From positions 1-11,576 of the forward strand of contig CALDPJ010000290.1 in assembly GCA_937911795.1 (NCBI GenBank): a DNA stretch of 11,576 nucleotides. Direction: 5' to 3'. The DNA comes from an uncultured Flavobacteriales bacterium (GTDB taxonomy: Bacteria; Bacteroidota; Bacteroidia; Flavobacteriales_D; SKUL01). Shown one piece after another: positions 1 to 7,077 of this stretch (positions are counted from its first letter, which is position 1; each line of letters starts with the position of its first letter). The position numbers and the translations under genes were made by a program. A model generated the notes under the pieces. The model searched no databases and was not told where the DNA came from. It saw nothing but the letters and a program-made list of their open reading frames with translations.

Positions 1-3000
1 ACTGGAGCGGTTCTGGTGGATATTCCTCGACCTCACAAAATATTTCAGATTTGATCGGGGGCACCTATGTGCTGATGGTAACCGATACCAATGGTTGCGT
101 GGCCACGGCCGAAGCTACGATAACAGCTCCTGAACCGATTGGAGTAATTGCTGATGTTGTAAATGTGCTCTGTTTTGGTGATAGCACCGGCAGCATCGAT
201 CTTTCGGTTTTTGGTGGAACCGAAGCGTATATCATCAACTGGACCGGCCCAGATGGATTCAGTTCATCGTCAGAAGATCTGAGCAATTTGGTTGCCGGAA
301 CGTATAATTTCAACCTTGTCGACGCCAATTTCTGCGCCTTCGACACCGCCTTCGTGATTGCGCAACCGGAAGTTCTGGAAGTGGTGGAAACGATCTCGGA
401 TATTACCTGTTTTGGAGAAAACGACGGCTCCATTTCGATTGAGATTACAGGTGGAGTTCCGGTGTATGACATTGTCTGGTCGGGTCCGGGTGGCTTTACT
501 TCGAACGAAGCCTCCATTGACAGCATATCTGCCGGAGATTACCATTTGATCGTAACCGATTCTGTTGGTTGCACCCTTGAAACGACATTCAGCATCACAG
601 AACCTTCGGAGCTGTTGCTGGATGTGGACGTTGTTCAACCGGAGTGTCTTCAGGCAAACGGCGAATTGACAGCTGTAGTGAGTGGCGGAACAGCTTCTTA
701 TACATATCTGTGGGAAAATGAAAACGGCGACTTTATTTCTGACGAACCAGTTCTTTCCGGCCTCACAGCGGGCTTGTATTTCATTTCTGTCACAGATTCC
801 AATGGCTGCGAAGTTTCGGATTGGATTGCGCTTTCTGATCTGGGTGGAGAAGTACTCGCAACCATTACCGATGTTACCTGTTTTGGTGGCGACGACGGCG
901 CCATTTCGACTACGGTCTTAAATGCTGTTGAACCGCTGGATTACGCCTGGAGCAATCCTTCTGGTTTTACTGCCGACACTCCGGACATCGCGAATCTTCC
1001 TGCGGATGTTTACAATGTCGTTGTGACCGATTCATTGGGTTGTGTATATGCGGCTTCATTCGAAGTTAATCAACCCGATAGTATTTCGATAAATGCAACG
1101 GTAGATGGAATATCATGTTTTGGTGGCGACGGAGCCATTTCGCTTCTGGTTTCAGGTGGTATTCCACCCTATGATTTTAGTTGGACAGGACCCGGTGGTT
1201 TCGCTGCCGACACTTCGGCCATTGCTGAATTAACGGAAGGAAATTATGTGGTGGTCGTTACAGATTCGGTGGGTTGCACGGCTACGGCGACTTTCGAAAT
1301 GACAGAACTCGCACCCTTATCCCTCGCGTTCCTGACCACAGATGTTTCCTGCAACGGATTCGACGACGGTTCGATTGATCTTACAGTTACCGGCGGAGAA
1401 TCTCCTTACTCCTATATCTGGATCGGGCCCAACGGATTTACTTCAGATGCGGCTTCCATCGATAGCCTGGCTCCTGGTTTTTATGAGGTTCAGGTGACAG
1501 ATAACAACGGATGTGTAGAAACCGATGGAGTACTGATCAACGAGCCTACAGCAATTGAGCTGGTCACCAATTCAGTAAATTCTACATGCGGTAACGACAA
1601 TGGAAGCGCTACGGTCATGGCATCCGGAGGTACCACCAGCGGAAGCGGCTATAACTTCACCTGGCTCGATTCTGATGCGCAAGTCATTGACACCACGAAC
1701 AGTATTGAGAATCTAGCTCCCGGAGCATACACCATCATCGTGGAAGATGACAACGGGTGTACCGCCACAGAAACCATTGTTATTTCTGATTCGGATGGAA
1801 TCATAACCGCCGAAATTACTCCGCCTTCCTGTTCCGGTGGGGATGACGGCGCCATTGACATTACGGTCACCGGTGGAACTGAGCCATATATTTTCAGTTG
1901 GTCGGGACCAGATGGTTTCACTTCGACCGATCAGAATGTTTCCGGATTATTTCCCGGAGATTATGTGGTGGAAGTCACAGACAGTGCCGGTTGTATTTTT
2001 GTAGAACTCTTTGTACTGGATATTCCAGAAACGGTAGCGCTTGATTTTAATGTAACCCAGATTCTGTGTAATGCAGATAATGATGGATCCATCGCCGTAA
2101 GTATTTCCGGCGGAATAGCTCCGTACAATGTTCAGTGGTCCGGACCAAGCGGATTTGTTTCTACCGATACGCTGATTCAGGATCTCGCGCCCGGAAATTA
2201 TACCATTGTTGTAACGGATTCGGCACTGTGTGTTACCACAGAAAATATTCTCATTACGGAACCTGCGGCTATTGATGCTGAAATTTCAGCGTTCCACAAC
2301 CTTTGCAGTGACGATACCAATGGCGCACTTACAATAGCGGTTTCAGGCGGTACAGAACCTTACACTTTTCAGTGGATCGGACCAAATGGTTTTGAAAGTC
2401 AGGGACAGAACCTTGGAGGACTGATTTCCGGAGTGTACGAAGTTCTGGTGACGGACACATTGGGTTGCACTGCGCAGTTCCTGACGGAGATACTGAGTAC
2501 TTCGGCAATTTCCGTTGATCTGGATATGACTCCTGTGCAATGTTACGGCGATAGCACCGGTAGCATTGCCGCGGTCGTTACCGGCGGAACGGCTCCGTTT
2601 GTACTGCAATGGACAGGTCCCGACGGATTCTCATCTACAGATTCAACCATCGGAAATCTAATAGCCGGAAGCTACCAGCTGTTGATTGTCGATTCCAATA
2701 GCTGTTCGCTGCAACTCGATACGGTCATTACTCAACCCGATTCACTGTTTGCTGCGGTTTCGGCCACTATGGTCAGTTGTTTTGGTGAAAACGACGGTGC
2801 TATTGAAGCCAATGTCTCCGGCGGTACTGCGCCGTATACCTACAGTTGGACCGGCCCTAATGGATTTGCGGATACCACAGCTACATTGTCTGGCCTCGCA
2901 GCAGGAAACTATCTGCTGAGCTATACCGACAGTCTCGGGTGCAGCGGAATGGAAGAAGTGGTAATTACAGAACCCGAAGTGCTGGAAGTCAATCTTCAGT

Positions 3001-3971
3001 CACTGGTTCATGCTATTTGTAATACCGATAATTCCGGAGAAATAATAGTTGACGTTGCCGGTGGAACCGAACCCTATGTCTTTGAATGGACCGGTCCGGA
3101 TGGATTTACTTCGGATGAACAAAATATCACCGATTTATTCACCGGAATCTACGAGTTGATCGTTGTGGATTCAAGTGGTTGTACGACCGGCTTTTCAGCA
3201 GAGGTGGAATACATTTTTGAAATCGATGCCGATGCCGGACAGGATACCATGCTTTGTGAGAATGAACAGCCGTATCTGCTGTTGGGAACGCCGTTGAATG
3301 CCGATTCTACCTGGTGGGCAGATGCGGACGGTAATATTCTCAGCATGACAGATACTTTTGAAATTGTGGTTTTACCCGGTGAATACATTTTTTATTATCA
3401 CGTGAGCAGTGGACTGTGCTCTGATGTGGATTCGGTGATGATCACAATTCTTGAGCTTCCTGATGTAGAAGCCGGGCCGGATGAAGTGATTGTAGAAGGT
3501 GAGGAAGTTTCGCTGGGCGGTAATCCGACCAGTTCAACTGCTACAGATTTCGTCTGGATACCCAATTATAACATGAACGATTCCACCGTGGCAAATCCGC
3601 TTGTGTCACCCGAAATCACAACTACCTACGAAGTAATTGTTACCGATGAAAACGGGTGCTTCAACAACGATTTCGTCGTAATTACGGTATTACCGGATAT
3701 CGTGGTTTCTTCGGGAATTTCACCCAACGGCGACGGATATAACGATGAATGGATCATCGACTACATTGACGAATTTCCGGGCAACGTCGTGGAAGTGTAT
3801 AACCGCTGGGGAGATTTGTTATATCGTGCCGAGGGATACAACAACGAAGAACCCTGGGATGGCTATTACAACGGAAAATTGTTGCCGGTTGGGACCTATT
3901 ATTACGTGATAGAACTCAACGATGAACGGTTTCCGGAGCCATTCACAGGACCAATAACCATTTTCAGATAG
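1..3971 (+). CDS. SprB-repeat giant adhesin with T9SS type B C-terminal sorting domain (5' partial)
   Basis: This is the C-terminal part of a very large secreted surface protein, probably an adhesin exported by the type IX secretion system. The frame is open from position 3 and reads straight into repeat sequence, so the gene starts outside the window; the TTG at 51 is an internal Leu codon. After a partial unit there are 13 complete SprB-like units (141-3218). Each has a Cys-x-x-x-(D/N)-G-(S/A)-I-like start, a GG-x-x-P-Y segment, W-(S/T)-G-P-x-G-F, L-x-x-G-x-Y, V-T-D-S-x-G-C and often an E-P-x-x-(I/L) end. Two non-SprB, PKD/Ig-like beta stretches follow (about 3219-3461 and 3462-3710). The last ~85 residues carry ISPNGDGYNDEW, YNRWGDLLY, WDGYYNGKLLPVGTYYY, the signature of the gliding-motility-associated C-terminal (CHU_C, type B) sorting domain. 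A PorP/SprF gene follows after 4 bases, as is usual for SprB-type adhesins. Whether it serves gliding, adhesion or something else cannot be told. Confidence 0.93.
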   Translation, partial: WSGSGGYSSTSQNISDLIGGTYVLMVTDTNGCVATAEATITAPEPIGVIADVVNVLCFGDSTGSIDLSVFGGTEAYIINWTGPDGFSSSSEDLSNLVAGTYNFNLVDANFCAFDTAFVIAQPEVLEVVETISDITCFGENDGSISIEITGGVPVYDIVWSGPGGFTSNEASIDSISAGDYHLIVTDSVGCTLETTFSITEPSELLLDVDVVQPECLQANGELTAVVSGGTASYTYLWENENGDFISDEPVLSGLTAGLYFISVTDSNGCEVSDWIALSDLGGEVLATITDVTCFGGDDGAISTTVLNAVEPLDYAWSNPSGFTADTPDIANLPADVYNVVVTDSLGCVYAASFEVNQPDSISINATVDGISCFGGDGAISLLVSGGIPPYDFSWTGPGGFAADTSAIAELTEGNYVVVVTDSVGCTATATFEMTELAPLSLAFLTTDVSCNGFDDGSIDLTVTGGESPYSYIWIGPNGFTSDAASIDSLAPGFYEVQVTDNNGCVETDGVLINEPTAIELVTNSVNSTCGNDNGSATVMASGGTTSGSGYNFTWLDSDAQVIDTTNSIENLAPGAYTIIVEDDNGCTATETIVISDSDGIITAEITPPSCSGGDDGAIDITVTGGTEPYIFSWSGPDGFTSTDQNVSGLFPGDYVVEVTDSAGCIFVELFVLDIPETVALDFNVTQILCNADNDGSIAVSISGGIAPYNVQWSGPSGFVSTDTLIQDLAPGNYTIVVTDSALCVTTENILITEPAAIDAEISAFHNLCSDDTNGALTIAVSGGTEPYTFQWIGPNGFESQGQNLGGLISGVYEVLVTDTLGCTAQFLTEILSTSAISVDLDMTPVQCYGDSTGSIAAVVTGGTAPFVLQWTGPDGFSSTDSTIGNLIAGSYQLLIVDSNSCSLQLDTVITQPDSLFAAVSATMVSCFGENDGAIEANVSGGTAPYTYSWTGPNGFADTTATLSGLAAGNYLLSYTDSLGCSGMEEVVITEPEVLEVNLQSLVHAICNTDNSGEIIVDVAGGTEPYVFEWTGPDGFTSDEQNITDLFTGIYELIVVDSSGCTTGFSAEVEYIFEIDADAGQDTMLCENEQPYLLLGTPLNADSTWWADADGNILSMTDTFEIVVLPGEYIFYYHVSSGLCSDVDSVMITILELPDVEAGPDEVIVEGEEVSLGGNPTSSTATDFVWIPNYNMNDSTVANPLVSPEITTTYEVIVTDENGCFNNDFVVITVLPDIVVSSGISPNGDGYNDEWIIDYIDEFPGNVVEVYNRWGDLLYRAEGYNNEEPWDGYYNGKLLPVGTYYYVIELNDERFPEPFTGPITIFR
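141..3218 (+). repeat. 13 tandem SprB-like coding units, about 237 bp each
   Basis: Units start at 141, 378, 615, 852, 1086, 1320, 1557, 1803, 2037, 2274, 2511, 2748 and 2985; the last ends at 3218. Eight are exactly 237 bp (79 codons), four are 234 bp and unit 7 is 246 bp because of a serine/glycine insertion (TTSGSGY). Every unit has exactly two Cys, one near residue 11 and one about 54 residues later. Sequence between units is clearly diverged at DNA level, so this is an old array rather than a recent tandem expansion. A partial unit precedes it at 3-140. Confidence 0.9.
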
Positions 3972-3975
3972 CGCC

Positions 3976-4893
3976 ATGAAAAACTTACTCATACCGTTTT
4001 TTCTACTGTTGTGCGCTACGCTGGCCGAAGCACAACAACTTCCGCAATTGTCACAGTATTACATGAACGAATACGTGATCAATCCTGCTGTTGCCGGACG
4101 CGACAATGTTTTTGATGTTAGAACCTCTCAACGTCATCAGTGGGTTGGGATCAATGATGCACCGCGTACCTACACATTGTCCGTCCATGGACCGCTTTTT
4201 AAAGAGGCGATGGGCATCGGGATGTATGCCTTTACAGATATTGTCGGTCCTACGCGGAGAACAGGTTTTCAGGCGTCCTATGCCTATCATCTCAAGCTGA
4301 ATGAAACGGCGCGGTTATCGTTTGCTGCTTCGCTCGGGTTGTTGCACTATGCGCTCGATGGCAGCAAACTGGATTTACGCGATGAGGGAGATCCGAGCCT
4401 GATGAACGTGTACCGATCGGATTTACTGCCAGATGCAAAATTTGCGGTGTACTTCTACACCACGAAATTTTATGCTGGCCTCACTGTTCCCAACCTGATT
4501 CAAAACCGGCTGGATTTGTACGAGAACAATTCCATCGAAAACCGCCTGGTACCACACTTTATGCTGATGGCGGGTTATCGGTTCGAGATATCCGACGACT
4601 GGATGATTGAGCCTTCTGTGCTGTTTAAATATGTGAACCCGGCTCCGTTGAAGTACGACCTGACTGTCCGGGTACACTTTAGAAATATGCTCTGGGCGGG
4701 CGTGAATTACAGAAGCAATGAATCCATCGCGCCATCAATCGGATACACGCACAAAGACTATATCTTTTTTGGTTATTCGTACGACATTCTCACCAATAAT
4801 CTGAAGAACTATTCTACTGGTTCGCACGAGATAATGATCGGGGTGAAACTGAACAGGAAGGTGAAGCGAGCGGACGCAGATACGCAGCAGTAG
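3976..4893 (+). CDS. PorP/SprF family type IX secretion membrane protein
   Basis: A 305-residue outer-membrane protein of the PorP/SprF family, members of which help secrete or anchor a cognate T9SS substrate encoded beside them (SprF serves SprB in Flavobacterium johnsoniae). A signal peptide is visible: Lys-3-starting hydrophobic core (LLIPFFLLLCATLAEA) with probable cleavage after AEA at about residue 20. The mature start QQLPQLSQYYMNEYVINPAVAG is the family hallmark, followed by the RTSQRHQWVGINDAPRTYTLS stretch. The remainder has alternating amphipathic strands ending in aromatic residues and the family's C-terminal SHEIMIGVKLN-type strand, consistent with a beta-barrel. Length is typical. 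The ATG lies only 4 bases after the adhesin stop, so the two are very likely co-transcribed and this protein is the likely dedicated partner of that adhesin; the pairing is inferred from position. Confidence 0.93.
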   Translation: MKNLLIPFFLLLCATLAEAQQLPQLSQYYMNEYVINPAVAGRDNVFDVRTSQRHQWVGINDAPRTYTLSVHGPLFKEAMGIGMYAFTDIVGPTRRTGFQASYAYHLKLNETARLSFAASLGLLHYALDGSKLDLRDEGDPSLMNVYRSDLLPDAKFAVYFYTTKFYAGLTVPNLIQNRLDLYENNSIENRLVPHFMLMAGYRFEISDDWMIEPSVLFKYVNPAPLKYDLTVRVHFRNMLWAGVNYRSNESIAPSIGYTHKDYIFFGYSYDILTNNLKNYSTGSHEIMIGVKLNRKVKRADADTQQ

Positions 4894-4907
4894 GATGTTT
4901 TCCGTTG

Positions 4908-4923
4908 CGTAACCAATGTTACG
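4908..4923. other. Small dyad downstream of the PorP-like gene
   Basis: CGTAAC at 4908-4913 and GTTACG at 4918-4923 form a perfect 6-bp inverted repeat around CAAT. There is no T-tract on either side, so it is a weak terminator candidate at best; it could equally be a protein-binding dyad or chance. It lies in the 111-bp gap between the PorP-like gene and the rhodanese gene. Confidence 0.3.
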
Positions 4924-4944
4924 GTATGATGCGGTTGAATGCGC

Positions 4945-4952
4945 TAATTTTG
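4945..4952 (+). promoter_or_regulatory. Candidate -7 element upstream of rhodanese gene
   Basis: TAATTTTG fits the Bacteroidota -7 consensus TAnnTTTG, 52 bases before the chosen ATG of the rhodanese lipoprotein. No good TTTG or TTG -33 element lies 17-23 bases upstream, so this is only a candidate. It is the best match in the gap and would drive the rhodanese/DUF3365 pair separately from the adhesin operon. Confidence 0.35.
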
Positions 4953-5004
4953 TCAAAGATCACTATTCATAATACCTATCTTGTATTCATTTAAAACATC
5001 CACT

Positions 5005-5430
5005 ATGAAGCCAATCTTGTTTTTGTTTACCGCCTTTACATTGATGGGTTGTACGACTCAATCGTCTCCCCGAACAGATGCTCCTCCAATCGGCGAGCAG
5101 CAGGAGAAATACGAGAACATTGATTCTGATGAACTGGTCGAAAAAATGGAGAGCGAACCGGGAATCCTGCTGGATGTCCGCACACCCGATGAAACCCGCG
5201 ATGGAATAATCGAAGGTGCTACAACGATGGATTTTTATGAGGATGATTTTAAAAACCGGATTATGGAGCTCGACCGGGATCAGCCGGTATATATTTATTG
5301 TGCCTCCGGCAACCGTAGCGGGCAAACGGCCAAAATGTTGAAAGATGCAGGATTCGAGGAAGTGTATAACCTCGAAGGAGGAGTAACCGAATGGCAAAAA
5401 TCCGGAAAGCCGGTAATTGAGGAAAAATGA
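5005..5430 (+). CDS. Rhodanese-like domain lipoprotein
   Basis: A 141-residue single-domain rhodanese with a lipoprotein signal. Rhodanese domains carry a sulfane sulfur (persulfide) on a catalytic Cys and transfer it to thiols, cyanide or other acceptors. Residues 1-16 form a short hydrophobic signal ending in the lipobox LMGC, so Cys16 should be lipidated and the protein tethered on the periplasmic side or at the outer membrane. The domain covers about residues 35-138: DVRTPDE (the CH2A-type LDVRTPDE motif), an acidic GATTMDFYEDDF segment, then the active loop YIYCASGNRSG with catalytic Cys99 and Arg104, and a final NLEGGVTEWQ motif. The start at 5005 is preferred to the upstream TTG at 4981 because it puts the signal peptide at the N terminus. 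The stop overlaps the next start as ATGA, so translation is probably coupled. The acceptor is unknown. Confidence 0.9.
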   Translation: MKPILFLFTAFTLMGCTTQSSPRTDAPPIGEQQEKYENIDSDELVEKMESEPGILLDVRTPDETRDGIIEGATTMDFYEDDFKNRIMELDRDQPVYIYCASGNRSGQTAKMLKDAGFEEVYNLEGGVTEWQKSGKPVIEEK

Positions 5431-6011
5431 AGACCCATGCAGTCATCGGTTTAATACTTGCCGCGGTTTCACTGTGGACCTGCCAGGCATCAGATTCCAG
5501 CGGAGAAAAACAACTGCCGGAAGAAGAGCTGATGAAAGCCGGCGCTGAGATTACACAAACCATAGGAGCTGAGTTAATGAAAACCGTACAACAGCAAATG
5601 TCCGAAGGTGGAGTTGCTCAGGCACTCGGTTTTTGCCAAACCCATGCCTTGCCCATCACCGATTCGCTCGCTACCCAATTCGATGTATCAGTAAAACGCA
5701 CCACCTTGCGCACCAGAAATCCAAAGAATGCCCCGAGCGAATTCGAAGCGGATGTACTGAAAACAATGCAGAGTCAGGGGAAGTTCGATCCGGCAATAAG
5801 TTACTCCGAAAATGGCAATGCAGTATATTATGAGCCGATTGTATTAAAGGAGTTTTGCCAGACCTGCCACGGAATTCCGGGTGAAAGCATGACCGTAGCC
5901 GTCGATTCTTTGATTAAGTCGCATTACCCCGATGATCGCGCTACAGGCTTTTCGGCCGGTGATTTGCGTGGAATGTGGGTCGTTACCTTTCATGAAGATA
6001 CGGGTCAATAA
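5427..6011 (+). CDS. DUF3365 (Tll0287-like) c-type haem protein, exported
   Basis: A 194-residue exported protein of the DUF3365/Tll0287-like family, whose characterised cyanobacterial member is a PAS-like fold binding one covalent haem c. The haem motif is visible as CQTCH at residues 144-148, with His148 as a ligand. A conserved region GFCQTHALPITD contains Cys70; in Tll0287 the other axial ligand is a Cys, and Cys70 is the likely equivalent here (inference). The stretch VKRTTLRTRNPKNAPSEFE and the final FSAGDLRGMWVVTF are also typical of the family. The N terminus (IGLILAAVSLWTC) is a signal with a Cys at 19; LWTC is a poor lipobox, so lipid attachment is probable but not certain. The gene overlaps the rhodanese stop by four bases. 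Its role is unknown; redox sensing or electron transfer in the periplasm is a guess. Confidence 0.87.
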   Translation: MKTHAVIGLILAAVSLWTCQASDSSGEKQLPEEELMKAGAEITQTIGAELMKTVQQQMSEGGVAQALGFCQTHALPITDSLATQFDVSVKRTTLRTRNPKNAPSEFEADVLKTMQSQGKFDPAISYSENGNAVYYEPIVLKEFCQTCHGIPGESMTVAVDSLIKSHYPDDRATGFSAGDLRGMWVVTFHEDTGQ

Positions 6012-6046
6012 GTCAGAAATTCGCCGTAACTTATATAGGCAAAGCG

Positions 6047-6082
6047 ACCGGTACTACGTCAAGAATTGCACAGTACGACGGT
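6047..6082. other. Imperfect dyad in the DUF3365-thioredoxin gap
   Basis: ACCGGTACT (6047-6055) pairs with AGTAC plus CGGT (6072-6076 and 6079-6082), leaving a 2-base GA bulge and a 16-base loop. The possible -33 element of the thioredoxin promoter (TTG, 6066-6068) lies inside the loop. There is no T-tract. It could be an operator-like dyad, an mRNA stem-loop or chance. Confidence 0.3.
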
Positions 6083-6099
6083 GGCTTGAGTACATTTTG
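6066..6099 (+). promoter_or_regulatory. Candidate promoter for thioredoxin gene
   Basis: TTG at 6066-6068, then 22 bases, then TACATTTTG at 6091-6099. This resembles the Bacteroidota arrangement TTTG / TAnnTTTG, but the -7 element has one extra T. It ends 19 bases before the thioredoxin ATG, which would give a very short leader. Moderate to low confidence. Confidence 0.35.
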
Positions 6100-6118
6100 A
6101 AATTTCAAACAACTACGC

Positions 6119-6415
6119 ATGGCAACATTTAATGAACTGATAAAAGGAAAGCAGCCGGTTTTGGTAGATTTTTACGCAGACTGGTGCGGGCCCTGTAAAA
6201 TGATGTCACCGGTGCTGGAAGAACTCTCCGGTAAAATGGGTGAAAAAGTGAAAATTCTGAAAGTAGATGTCGACAAAAATCCCCAGGCAGCCGGAAGTTT
6301 TGGCGTGCAGGGCGTGCCTACGTTCATACTTTTTAAAGAAGGTAAAATCGTTTGGCGACAATCCGGCGCCATGCCGATTGGTGTCTTACAACAGGCCATT
6401 GAGCAAAACAGTTGA
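6119..6415 (+). CDS. trxA: Thioredoxin
   Basis: A 98-residue single-domain thioredoxin that reduces protein disulfides through its CXXC pair. The active site WCGPCK is at residues 22-27 (Cys23 and Cys26), preceded by the buried Asp17 in VLVDFYADWC. The cis-proline loop is GVPT with Pro67, and the usual strand ILKVDVDKNP and FILFKEGKIV segments are present. Length and order match classical cytoplasmic Trx; no signal peptide or membrane segment is visible, so it acts in the cytoplasm. It lies 107 bases after the DUF3365 gene, and a candidate promoter suggests separate transcription. The stop codon is 18 bases from the stop of the convergent deacetylase. Bacteroidota usually have several thioredoxin-like proteins, so the symbol trxA denotes the type rather than proven orthology. 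Confidence 0.93.
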   Translation: MATFNELIKGKQPVLVDFYADWCGPCKMMSPVLEELSGKMGEKVKILKVDVDKNPQAAGSFGVQGVPTFILFKEGKIVWRQSGAMPIGVLQQAIEQNS

Positions 6416-6433
6416 TTCGATTCTGATTTTGGT

Positions 6434-7072
6434 TTATTGAGCCGAGGTCGGTAGTATATCCTCCGGAATCAGCCCAAATGAGAACCCTTGAGATTTGAGC
6501 TGTTCCAGCACCTTCGGCAATGCATAGGACATTTTCTCATAGGCTTTGTGGCTGTCATGAAATACAACGATAGATCCCGGAACAACATTTTTGACCACGT
6601 TCTCCACACATTTTTCTTTGGTGACTTTGCGGTCGAAATCTCCGCTGATAACGTCCCACATAATGATTGAAAACCGTTTCCGGAGCGCTGCCGTCTGCGA
6701 TCGTTTGATCTTACCATACGGTGGCCGGTACAACCGCGAAGGTACAATCCGGGCACATTCCAAAACATTTTTCACGTAAGAATAGTCGTTGTACTTCCAG
6801 CCATTCAGGTGGTTGAGCGAGTGGTTTCCGATGCGATGCCCATCGTCAATCACCCGTTGAAAAATGTCGGGGTGTTTCAGAACATTATCTCCGATACAGA
6901 AGAAGGTAGCCCGGACATCGAATTCCTTTAAAACATCCAGGGCATAAGGAGTTGCGACCGGAACCGGTCCGTCGTCAAAAGAAATAAAAACCTCCTTTTT
7001 GCTGGTCGGAACATCCCATACCAAATCCTTGTAAACAGGCTTCAGTAAATCCGGGGTTTTATTGAGATACAT
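6434..7072 (-). CDS. Polysaccharide deacetylase (NodB homology, CE4 family)
   Basis: A 212-residue single-domain enzyme of carbohydrate esterase family 4, metal-dependent de-N- or de-O-acetylases acting on peptidoglycan, chitin-like or surface polysaccharides. All five NodB motifs can be read: SFDDGP (residues 31-36; Asp33 base, Asp34 metal ligand), HSLNH (84-88; both His are metal ligands), RPPYGK (116-121), MWDVISGDFD (138-147) and IVVFHDS (168-174; His172). The catalytic set is therefore intact. No signal peptide or membrane anchor is visible, so either it acts on cytoplasmic precursors or leaves by an unrecognised route. It starts 5 bases after the stop of the DUF2723 gene and is surely in the same operon. 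The substrate is unknown; a partner role in making or trimming an envelope glycan is an inference from that neighbour. Confidence 0.92.
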   Translation of the reverse strand: MYLNKTPDLLKPVYKDLVWDVPTSKKEVFISFDDGPVPVATPYALDVLKEFDVRATFFCIGDNVLKHPDIFQRVIDDGHRIGNHSLNHLNGWKYNDYSYVKNVLECARIVPSRLYRPPYGKIKRSQTAALRKRFSIIMWDVISGDFDRKVTKEKCVENVVKNVVPGSIVVFHDSHKAYEKMSYALPKVLEQLKSQGFSFGLIPEDILPTSAQ

Positions 7073-7077
7073 CTGTT

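Noticed and set aside
51..53. TTG as start of the adhesin
   Set aside because: The frame is open from position 3 and the upstream codons (WSGSGGYSSTSQNISD) are ordinary repeat sequence, so the TTG is an internal Leu.
65..526. Long antisense frames inside the adhesin
   Set aside because: They repeat wherever the SprB unit repeats and reflect codon bias of the coding strand.
4981..5004. Upstream TTG start for the rhodanese lipoprotein
   Set aside because: It would put eight polar residues before the signal peptide; ATG at 5005 starts the lipoprotein signal directly.
6416..6433. Bidirectional terminator between thioredoxin and deacetylase
   Set aside because: The 18-base gap has no inverted repeat or T-tract; any terminator must lie within the coding ends.
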